This document shows positions 1 through 4,558 of a stretch of DNA of 7,824 bases, piece by piece. Source of the DNA: Mycobacterium sp. (GTDB taxonomy: Bacteria; Actinomycetota; Actinomycetes; Mycobacteriales; Mycobacteriaceae); NCBI GenBank assembly GCA_018500005.2, contig JAHBAP020000529.1:1-7824 (forward strand), in the 5' to 3' direction. Under the pieces are notes generated by a model that did not search any database, was not told where the DNA came from, and saw only the letters and a list, made by a program, of their open reading frames with translations. A program made the position numbers and the translations under genes. Each line of letters opens with the position of its first letter. Within the stretch, counting starts at the first letter, position 1.

Positions 1-19
1 AGATGTGTAGAAGGGGCAG
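1..19 (+). other. Degraded Tn5/Nextera mosaic-end sequence (library adapter remnant)
   Basis: The first 19 bases match the mosaic end AGATGTGTATAAGAGACAG at 16 of 19 positions; the differences are T to G at 10, A to G at 14 and A to G at 16. An exact copy in the opposite orientation closes the other end of the window, so this is most likely uncorrected adapter sequence at a contig edge. A stop codon at 8-10, in frame with the following gene, lies inside it and should not be read as a real stop. Confidence 0.75.
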
Positions 20-442
20 AGTGTCAGCCGCGCCGAGATCGACGATCTGTTGCGGTTGCGGGAGATCCTCGAAGTCGGCGCGGCCCGGATGGCGGCGGGC
101 AGGGCGTTGGACGCGGGGGAGTGCGACGAACTGTGGTCGAGGGTGGCCGACGTGCGGGCCGCCGAACCGGCGGACTACCGCCGCCTGGACTCCAGGCTGC
201 ACCTGGCGATCGCCGAGGCCGCGGGATCACCCTCGCTGGTGCCGCTGGTCGCCGAGAATCGGATGCGGGTCAACGCCCTTCTCGACCGGATTCCGTTGCT
301 TCAGCGCAATATCGGCCACTCCGATGAACAGCACGCGGTGATCGTCGCGGCGATCGTCGCCGGTGATGCGGACCGGGCCGCCGCGGTGATGCTGGACCAC
401 CTGGCCGGCTCGGCGGCGCTGTTGCACGGGTTCCTCGACTGA
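20..442 (+). CDS. GntR/FadR-type transcriptional regulator, C-terminal FCD domain (5' partial)
   Basis: This is the last ~140 residues of a GntR-family regulator. The reading frame enters from the contig edge, so the N-terminal winged helix-turn-helix is missing. What remains is an all-helical FCD ligand-binding domain, opening with the typical linker and first helix (EIDDLLRLREILEVGAARMA). The usual metal/ligand residues of FCD domains are visible: Asp (codon at 188) three residues before His (codon at 200), then His (codon at 332, in SDEQH) and His (codon at 398, in LDHL). FCD regulators usually sense carboxylic-acid metabolites; the effector and targets here cannot be told. An internal ATG at 50 is not a plausible start because the domain begins before it. 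A strong hairpin follows the stop. Family assignment is firm, function unknown. Confidence 0.85.
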   Translation, partial: SVSRAEIDDLLRLREILEVGAARMAAGRALDAGECDELWSRVADVRAAEPADYRRLDSRLHLAIAEAAGSPSLVPLVAENRMRVNALLDRIPLLQRNIGHSDEQHAVIVAAIVAGDADRAAAVMLDHLAGSAALLHGFLD

Positions 443-447
443 AACGA

Positions 448-484
448 CTCCGTCCCGGCCCCTTCTCGCGGGGCCGGGACGGAG
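448..484. terminator. Convergent (bidirectional) hairpin terminator
   Basis: A perfect 15-bp stem (448-462 with 470-484) encloses a 7-nt loop. It starts 6 nt after the GntR-type gene's stop and lies 20 nt beyond the stop of the minus-strand membrane-protein gene, so it can serve both. It is very GC-rich and has no T-tract on either side, the usual form of intrinsic terminator candidates in high-GC actinobacteria. Confidence 0.75.
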
Positions 485-504
485 CCTGGATTGAGCCGGG
501 GGGG

Positions 505-858
505 TTACGGTCGGGCCGGGGCGTTCGACGGTGCCGGCGGGGTGAGCCGCGCGCTGCGGTCGCCGCGGTCCGGCCCCTGCGGTCCGCCGTCCGGACCCAT
601 CGGCCCACCCGGACCCATCGGTCCGTCCGGTCCGTGGAAGGGCCGCAACATCATGTGGTGTGGGCCGTGATGGCCGCTGCCCCCGCCCTGTTGACCCAGG
701 ACGTATCCGCTGAAGAAAACGGTTGCCACGATGAACAGCGAGCCCGCGACGATGCCCACCCAGGCCAGCGCCCGGTATAGGCGGCTGGGCTGGTGGCGCG
801 GAGCGGCGTCATTTGCGGTGGTGTCGTGTGTTCCAAGTGATTCAGTCACGTGTCCCAT
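505..858 (-). CDS. Small single-pass membrane protein with His/Met cluster and Gly-Pro-rich tail
   Basis: The 117-aa protein has a hydrophilic N-terminus (1-28), one transmembrane helix (about 30-55, ALAWVGIVAGSLFIVATVFF) and a low-complexity C-terminal tail. The tail begins with a His/Met cluster (about 63-75, HHGPHHMM then H75) and continues into collagen-like Gly-Pro-X repeats (76-97, GPD GPM GPG GPM GPD). The N-terminus has only a scattering of charges, so topology is not certain, but a tail outside the membrane is plausible. It lies 56 nt downstream of cbiO on the same strand with no terminator visible between them, so it may be cotranscribed. The clustered His and Met residues could bind cobalt or nickel; this is inference from composition and position only. 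Small Gly/Pro/His-rich membrane proteins are common in mycobacteria and may have nothing to do with metal. The ATG at 858 is used; a GTG three codons in is an alternative. I recognise no named family. Confidence 0.7.
   Translation of the reverse strand: MGHVTESLGTHDTTANDAAPRHQPSRLYRALAWVGIVAGSLFIVATVFFSGYVLGQQGGGSGHHGPHHMMLRPFHGPDGPMGPGGPMGPDGGPQGPDRGDRSARLTPPAPSNAPARP
591..621. repeat. 13-bp direct repeat inside the Gly-Pro-rich tail
   Basis: CCGGACCCATCGG occurs at 591-603 and again at 609-621, an 18-bp period that encodes the repeated GPMGP units. It suggests the tail grew by short tandem duplication and may vary in length between strains. Confidence 0.7.
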
Positions 859-914
859 CGTCTGTCCCGGCGCAATGCGTCGGCTTGGCCGTGCTTATGA
901 GGTGGCTGTGAGGA

Positions 915-1652
915 TCAGTGCGCGCATGCCTGGAAGCCCCACGGCAGTTCCAGGCGGTGGCGCGCCAGCAACTCGGTGTCGGCCAGAATCGAGCCGATGT
1001 CCGCGTCGGCGACGATCGCACCGGCGTCCATCACCACCGCCCGGTCGCACAGCTGAGCGGCGTAGGGCAGATCGTGGGTGACGACCAGCATCGTGGTGTC
1101 CAGCCTCAGGAGGGTTTCGGCGAGTTCCCGCCGGGACACCGGATCGAGATTGGCCGACGGCTCGTCGAGGACGAGGACCTCGGGGCGGCATGCCAGCACC
1201 GTGGCCAGCGCGGCGCGCCGGCGTTCCCCCATGGAAAGGTGCGCGGGGCTGCGATCCGCGCGGTCGGCCAGGGACACTTCGTCCAGCGCCGCGCGGACCC
1301 GCGCGGCCAGTTCGGCGCCGCGCAGACCGAAGTTGGCCGGGCCGAACGCGACGTCCTGGGCGACGGTCGGCATGAAGAGTTGGTCGTCAGGGTCCTGGAA
1401 GACGAGGCCCACCCGCTGTCTGATCTCGCGAAGGGTGCCGCGTGTCACCCGAACCCCGTTGATCTCGACCGTTCCGGACGTCGCGGTGAGCACACCGTTG
1501 AGATGCAGCATCAACGACGTCTTGCCGGCGCCGTTGGGTCCGAGCACCGCGACCCGCTCCCCGGGGGCGACGGTGAGGTCGACGCAGTTCAGGGCCAGGT
1601 GCCCGTCGGGGTAGACGTGCCGCAGGGCTTCGACGCGGACGGCCGGTGTCAC
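915..1652 (-). CDS. cbiO: Cobalt/nickel ECF transporter, ATP-binding subunit CbiO
   Basis: This cytoplasmic ATPase (245 aa, typical for one CbiO/EcfA domain) powers Co2+ or Ni2+ import. All ABC motifs are present in order: Walker A GPNGAGKT (38-45), Q-loop Gln86 in VFQDPDDQLF, which is typical of CbiO/EcfA proteins, a variant signature LSMGE (139-143), Walker B VLVLDE (159-164), D-loop SANLD (166-170) and switch His193 in THD. The start is a GTG at 1652-1650 that overlaps the cbiQ stop by 4 nt (GTGA), indicating translational coupling. Only one ATPase gene is present, so it should act as a homodimer bound to CbiQ, as is usual for CbiMNQO systems. The metal cannot be told from this subunit. 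Confidence 0.93.
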   Translation of the reverse strand: MTPAVRVEALRHVYPDGHLALNCVDLTVAPGERVAVLGPNGAGKTSLMLHLNGVLTATSGTVEINGVRVTRGTLREIRQRVGLVFQDPDDQLFMPTVAQDVAFGPANFGLRGAELAARVRAALDEVSLADRADRSPAHLSMGERRRAALATVLACRPEVLVLDEPSANLDPVSRRELAETLLRLDTTMLVVTHDLPYAAQLCDRAVVMDAGAIVADADIGSILADTELLARHRLELPWGFQACAH

Positions 1653-2428
1653 CGCATCACCCGGGCAGAGATGGCGACGAGGGCGGCACCGGCAGCCGGC
1701 AGCATGGCAAGACCCCAGGCGCGCGCCGAGGCGGTGGCGGCACCGCCGGTGCCCAGAGCCAACGGCGGGACGTGCCCGTCATACCCCCGAGAGAGCATCG
1801 CGAGATAGACCCGTTCGCCGCGTTCGTAGGACCGGAGAAACAGGGTCCCAACGCTTTTCGCGGTTGCCGCTATCTGATGCAGAGTGCGCGGCGAGTCGCC
1901 ACGGGACATCCGCGCCATCCGCATCCGGGCGGCCTCGGCGCTGAGAACGTCTATATAACGAATCATCAAAATCAGGACGGAGGTGATCAGCGGCGGAACC
2001 TTTAGCCGGGACAACGCCGACGGCAGTTCGCGGGCGCGGGTGGTGGCGGCGACCGTCAAGGAGGCCGCGACCCCGAGTGTGCCCTTGATGACGATTCCCC
2101 ACCCGGCGTAGAGCCCCGCTACCGAGAGCGACATCCCGGCCACGTCGATGCGTTGACCGCCGTCGGCGAACGGCAGCAGCAACGCCAGGATCACGAAGGG
2201 CGTTTCGATGAGCATCCGCGGAAGCATCCAGCGAATGGGGAGCCGGCCCAGCCGCCACACGGCGAGCAGGAGCAGCGCGTAGATCCCGAAGGGCCAGAAC
2301 AGTTCCCGGGGCGTGGCCACCACGGCGAGAACGAACACCAGCAGAGCGACGATCTTGACCTCGGCGGGGAGCCGATGCACGGTGGTGCGGCCGTCACGGA
2401 ACAGCGGATGCGCGTGGCCGCCGCCCAC
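1649..2428 (-). CDS. cbiQ: Cobalt/nickel ECF transporter, transmembrane coupling subunit CbiQ (EcfT)
   Basis: This 259-aa integral membrane protein links the ATPase to the metal-binding CbiM subunit. It starts with the CbiQ-like sequence VGGGHAHPLF...VHRLPAEVKIVALL, has several hydrophobic helices (about 25-40, 46-60, 73-87, 100-125, 147-160 and 236-255), and carries the two conserved Ser-Arg-Gly coupling motifs in the cytoplasmic helices (MSRGD at 174-178 and LSRGYDG at 212-218) that contact the ATPases. The GTG at 2428 was chosen because conserved sequence begins there and a purine-rich GGCGGGGA lies just upstream. The frame stays open to 2674, but that extension would overlap the PDGLE gene and reads as Arg-rich shadow. 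Its start lies 2 nt after the preceding stop, and its end overlaps cbiO by 4 nt. Confidence 0.92.
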   Translation of the reverse strand: MGGGHAHPLFRDGRTTVHRLPAEVKIVALLVFVLAVVATPRELFWPFGIYALLLLAVWRLGRLPIRWMLPRMLIETPFVILALLLPFADGGQRIDVAGMSLSVAGLYAGWGIVIKGTLGVAASLTVAATTRARELPSALSRLKVPPLITSVLILMIRYIDVLSAEAARMRMARMSRGDSPRTLHQIAATAKSVGTLFLRSYERGERVYLAMLSRGYDGHVPPLALGTGGAATASARAWGLAMLPAAGAALVAISARVMR

Positions 2429-2430
2429 CC

Positions 2431-2793
2431 TCAGTCCCCGCCGGAGACGGTGGTGGTCGTGCGCGGTTTGGCCCTGGCCAGCGCCAGAAACAAGCCGCCC
2501 GCGACGAACAGGGTGATCAGCACGCCGAGGACGCCGGCCAGCCCGGTGCTGCCCTCTGCCCCGCGAACCGAGTAGTCGGCCAGGGGCGACGCGGCCATCG
2601 CGTGGTCGCGGGCGTTCTGGGCGATGCACTGCCCGGTCAGCGCCTCGGACCCGTCGCTTTCGATGACCTGGCATCCCCGCAGGGTTGCGGCGTCCAGGCC
2701 GTCCGGACTGGAGCTGGCCACAGCGGAAAGCCCGCCCGCGATGAGCAGGGTGACGATCAGAAAGCCGGCCCAGAACCAGCGGCCGCGGGTCAT
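2431..2793 (-). CDS. PDGLE-domain subunit of cobalt/nickel ECF transporter (CbiN/NikN-like)
   Basis: The 120-aa protein has two transmembrane helices (about 8-27 and 84-106) flanking an extracytoplasmic loop. The loop opens with SSSPDGLD (27-34) and ends with SPLADYSVRG before a GLAGVLG entry into helix 2, which is the PDGLE-domain pattern. Proteins of this kind take the place of CbiN beside CbiM/NikM and help load the metal. Unlike the shortest PDGLE proteins, the loop holds two cysteines (Cys41 and Cys56) about 15 residues apart, plus His64; these could form a disulfide or touch the metal. The ATG at 2793 overlaps the cbiM stop as ATGA. It is often labelled cbiN, but sequence similarity is to PDGLE rather than classical CbiN, so no symbol is given. 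Confidence 0.85.
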   Translation of the reverse strand: MTRGRWFWAGFLIVTLLIAGGLSAVASSSPDGLDAATLRGCQVIESDGSEALTGQCIAQNARDHAMAASPLADYSVRGAEGSTGLAGVLGVLITLFVAGGLFLALARAKPRTTTTVSGGD

Positions 2794-3473
2794 GCCGATG
2801 CCCCCACGGCTACCCGCCGGGACCGCAGCAGGTACACCAGGTCGGGACGGGCAGTGCCGACCGCCATCAGCGTCACGGCGGTGATCAGCCCCTCGCCGAG
2901 GCCGATCAGCAGATGGGGTCCCCGCAGGGAGGCGCCGACCGATCCCAGTGGTGCCTGCGCCGCCCCGCCGATCGCGTACTCGACGAGGAATCCCATGGCC
3001 GCCGCGACAGTGGCCACCACGGCCGAGGCGAAGCCGACCAACCCCAGTTGCCGGACGCCGAGCGGGCCGCGCCGGCGAATCAGGCCGGCGAGTGTCACCG
3101 CTGTCAGATAGGCGGCCGTCACCCCGATCAGGGCCATATTGGTGATGTTGGTTCCCAACGCGCTGACCCCGCCGTCGGCGAACAATAAGGACTGCACAAC
3201 CAGGACGATCGCAATACACAACGCGCCGGTGTATGGGCCCACCAGAATCGCGGCCAGCGCACCCCCGAGCAGGTGACCGCTCACCCCCGGCAGGATCGGG
3301 AAGTTCACCATCTGCACCGCGAAGATGAACGCAGCCACCAGGCCGGCCAATGGCACCGTGCGCTCGTCGAGTTCGGTGTTGGCACGCCGGGCGGCCACCG
3401 CCAGGCCTGCGGCGGCGATGACGCCGAACAACAGTGAGGTTGGCGCCGAGACGATTCCGTCGCTCATGTGCAT
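2790..3473 (-). CDS. cbiM: Cobalt/nickel ECF transporter, substrate-binding membrane subunit CbiM
   Basis: This polytopic membrane protein captures Co2+/Ni2+ and sets specificity. It starts MHMSDGIVSAP, the family's N-terminal motif, and has the conserved PGVSGHLLGG and NITNMALIG segments. In characterised CbiM/NikM proteins the metal is held by the free N-terminal amine, His2 and a His in GVSGH (His67 in the NikM2 structure, from memory). Starting at the ATG at 3473 gives 227 aa with His2 and that second His at exactly position 67, which is why this start is chosen. An in-frame ATG at 3497 would add MTTASVVA, bury the N-terminal amine and shift the ligands to 10 and 75; however, a leaderless-type promoter points to that codon. 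Neither start has a good ribosome binding site. The gene overlaps the PDGLE gene by 4 nt and follows an operator-like repeat region next to arsR. Confidence 0.92.
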   Translation of the reverse strand: MHMSDGIVSAPTSLLFGVIAAAGLAVAARRANTELDERTVPLAGLVAAFIFAVQMVNFPILPGVSGHLLGGALAAILVGPYTGALCIAIVLVVQSLLFADGGVSALGTNITNMALIGVTAAYLTAVTLAGLIRRRGPLGVRQLGLVGFASAVVATVAAAMGFLVEYAIGGAAQAPLGSVGASLRGPHLLIGLGEGLITAVTLMAVGTARPDLVYLLRSRRVAVGASA

Positions 3474-3503
3474 CGCGACAACGCTCGCGGTCGTCATGGC
3501 GGC

Positions 3504-3509
3504 AGCCTA
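3504..3509 (-). promoter_or_regulatory. Candidate -10 box (TAGGCT) for the cbi operon
   Basis: TAGGCT fits the TANNNT -10 pattern of mycobacterial SigA promoters and ends exactly 6 nt before the ATG at 3497. A transcript starting 7 nt after the box would begin at the A of that ATG, that is, leaderless. If so, the preferred CbiM start at 3473 would sit 24 nt into the mRNA. No clear -35 is visible. Confidence 0.45.
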
Positions 3510-3510
3510 G

Positions 3511-3546
3511 TTCAGATACCTGTCCAGGTGTTCAGATATTCAGATA
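3511..3546. promoter_or_regulatory. Triple TTCAGATA repeat: likely operator of the cbi operon
   Basis: TTCAGATA occurs exactly at 3511-3518, 3531-3538 and 3539-3546; the last two are adjacent and the first is 20 bp away. Between them lies a short dyad, ACCTG TC CAGGT (3518-3529). The array covers the -35 region, directly upstream of the candidate -10 for cbiM, and sits in the 65-bp gap between the ArsR-type regulator and the transporter genes. This is the expected place for a metal-responsive repressor to bind. The link to the neighbouring ArsR is inferred. Confidence 0.55.
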
Positions 3547-3562
3547 AAGATCCGTGTCGGCA

Positions 3563-3886
3563 TCAGGAATGCGCCGCGCCGATCCAGTGCAGCAGACGGT
3601 GGACCGTCTGATCGTCGAGTTGATAGCTCGCCTGCCGGCCGACTCGCTTCGAGGTGACCCACCCTTGCTGCCGGAGGATGCGCAGGGCCTGGGACACCGA
3701 GTTCTCCGAACGGCCCACCGCCTGGGCCAACTCGCCGACGCAGATCCCGGGAACCCGGTGCAGGGCCAGCAGGATCTCCAGTCGATTGGGATCGGACAGC
3801 AGATCGAACCGTTGCGTCCAGCCGCCGATGTCCACGTCGGAAAGTGCCGACAAGACGTGGCCGACTCGCTCCCCGGACTCCGTCAC
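3563..3886 (-). CDS. ArsR-family metal-responsive repressor, probable regulator of the cbi operon
   Basis: The 107-aa winged-helix protein has the size and layout of ArsR/SmtB repressors: FDLLSDPNRLEILLAL (28-42), a recognition region VGELAQAVGRSENSVSQALRILRQQG (50-75) and a beta-wing VTSKRVGRQASYQL (77-90). The C-terminal helix carries Asp91, Asp92, His96, His100 and His106, good candidates for a cobalt/nickel/zinc site. They do not line up with the Asp-x-His...His-x2-His pattern of NmtR/CzrA, and only one Cys (Cys49) remains at the ArsR alpha-3 site, so the sensory site may be a variant. The gene lies 65 nt upstream of cbiM on the same strand, strongly suggesting it represses the importer when metal is plentiful. 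The GTG start at 3886 has no Shine-Dalgarno sequence but a leaderless-type -10 box. I assign no named ortholog. Confidence 0.88.
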   Translation of the reverse strand: MTESGERVGHVLSALSDVDIGGWTQRFDLLSDPNRLEILLALHRVPGICVGELAQAVGRSENSVSQALRILRQQGWVTSKRVGRQASYQLDDQTVHRLLHWIGAAHS

Positions 3887-3892
3887 AGCCGA

Positions 3893-3898
3893 AATCTA
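3893..3898 (-). promoter_or_regulatory. Candidate -10 box (TAGATT) for leaderless arsR transcript
   Basis: TAGATT matches TANNNT and is followed by exactly 6 nt and then the GTG start codon of the ArsR gene; no ribosome binding site is present. It lies in the 38-nt gap after the tetR stop, so arsR could be transcribed independently of tetR. Confidence 0.5.
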
Positions 3899-3924
3899 AC
3901 CCACCGCGCTTCCGTCGATGGCCG

Positions 3925-4485
3925 TCACCGGGTGATGGCGCGGGTCACCGAATCGGCGACCTGTTCGTCGGACAGCGAACTGAGTTCGATCAGGCTGTGT
4001 GAAAGGACCGTGCGCACAACGAGTTCCGCGGCCTGAACCGGTTGCAGCGCCAGGCGTTCGTCCGCGGCGATGACCGGGGCCACCATGGTGGCCACCGTCT
4101 GAACCAGGTTCATTCCCCCGGTGGCCTCACCGACGACGAACACGGCGTTGAGCAGCCAGTGCGGCTCGTGGTCGCGGATATAACCGAACGCCGGGTGCCC
4201 GCGCAGGTAGCGCAGCGCGAAGAGCGTCGTCGAGCGCACCAGGGTGTCAGGTTCGGCCCGCATGTCCACCCCGGCGAGTGTCGCAGCGATCATCTGCTGC
4301 ACCTCGTGGCGGGCCACCGCCCCGATCAGTCCGTCCTTGTCGCCGAACTCGCGGTAGGCGGTCGCGCGGGACACCCCGGCCCGGCCGGCGACCTGCTTGA
4401 GGGTGAGGCCGTCAAGGCCGCTCTCGGCGATCAGTTCGACCGCGGCTCGCACCAGAGCCTGTGAAGAACGGGTCGTGGACATCAC
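3925..4485 (-). CDS. TetR-family transcriptional regulator, divergent from the carotenoid oxygenase gene
   Basis: The 186-aa protein has the standard TetR N-terminal DNA-binding domain: helix 1 SQALVRAAVELIAESGLDG (8-26) and the helix-turn-helix LTLKQVAGRAGVSRATAYREF (27-47). An all-helical effector domain of unknown specificity follows. It is transcribed away from the carotenoid cleavage oxygenase gene; a 73-bp gap between them holds an imperfect palindrome, so local repression and autoregulation are likely. M. tuberculosis has a comparable TetR/dioxygenase divergent pair (Rv0653c/Rv0654, from memory), though orthology is not proven here. Start choice is between the GTG at 4485 and the ATG at 4482, which are consecutive codons; a GGAG lies 10 nt before the GTG. 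The ligand cannot be told; a carotenoid, apocarotenoid or other lipophilic molecule is possible. Confidence 0.88.
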   Translation of the reverse strand: MMSTTRSSQALVRAAVELIAESGLDGLTLKQVAGRAGVSRATAYREFGDKDGLIGAVARHEVQQMIAATLAGVDMRAEPDTLVRSTTLFALRYLRGHPAFGYIRDHEPHWLLNAVFVVGEATGGMNLVQTVATMVAPVIAADERLALQPVQAAELVVRTVLSHSLIELSSLSDEQVADSVTRAITR

Positions 4486-4507
4486 GGTATTTCTACTCCA
4501 GCGCGGG

Positions 4508-4513
4508 TACTCT
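4508..4513 (+). promoter_or_regulatory. Candidate -10 box (TACTCT) for the carotenoid oxygenase gene
   Basis: TACTCT fits TANNNT and would place transcription start near 4520, inside the palindrome at 4518-4543, so a bound TetR protein would block initiation. The spacing is plausible, but the match is short and no -35 is clear. Confidence 0.3.
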
Positions 4514-4517
4514 CGGC

Positions 4518-4543
4518 TGAGACTAATTCGAAAATCGGTCTCA
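4518..4543. promoter_or_regulatory. Imperfect palindrome, probable TetR operator
   Basis: The arms TGAGAC (4518-4523) and GTCTCA (4538-4543) are perfectly inverted, and after two mismatches ATT pairs with AAT, giving 9 of 11 matching positions per arm around a 4-nt centre. Its length and position, midway between tetR and the oxygenase gene, are typical for a TetR-family site controlling both. A TAGTCT hexamer on the minus strand (4520-4525) inside it could be the -10 box of tetR. Confidence 0.6.
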
Positions 4544-4548
4544 CTTTC

Positions 4549-4556
4549 AGGAGGAG
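4549..4556 (+). promoter_or_regulatory. Ribosome binding site deciding the oxygenase start
   Basis: AGGAGGAG is a near-perfect Shine-Dalgarno sequence just ahead of the GTG at 4559. The frame is open as far back as 4397, but that part overlaps tetR and the palindrome, so this site fixes the start. Confidence 0.8.
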
Positions 4557-4558
4557 CC

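Noticed and set aside
918..1808. Plus-strand open frame (296 codons) over cbiO and the end of cbiQ
   Set aside because: It is antisense to conserved ABC transporter genes, with no domain and no ribosome binding site.
2429..2674. Upstream extension of cbiQ to 2674
   Set aside because: The added residues are Arg/Gly-rich shadow sequence overlapping the PDGLE gene, and CbiQ-like sequence begins exactly at the GTG at 2428.
3498..3562. Cobalamin or NiCo riboswitch upstream of cbiM
   Set aside because: The gap is only 65 nt, too short for a cobalamin riboswitch, and I see no B12-box or NiCo-type four-helix layout. The repeat array suggests protein control instead.
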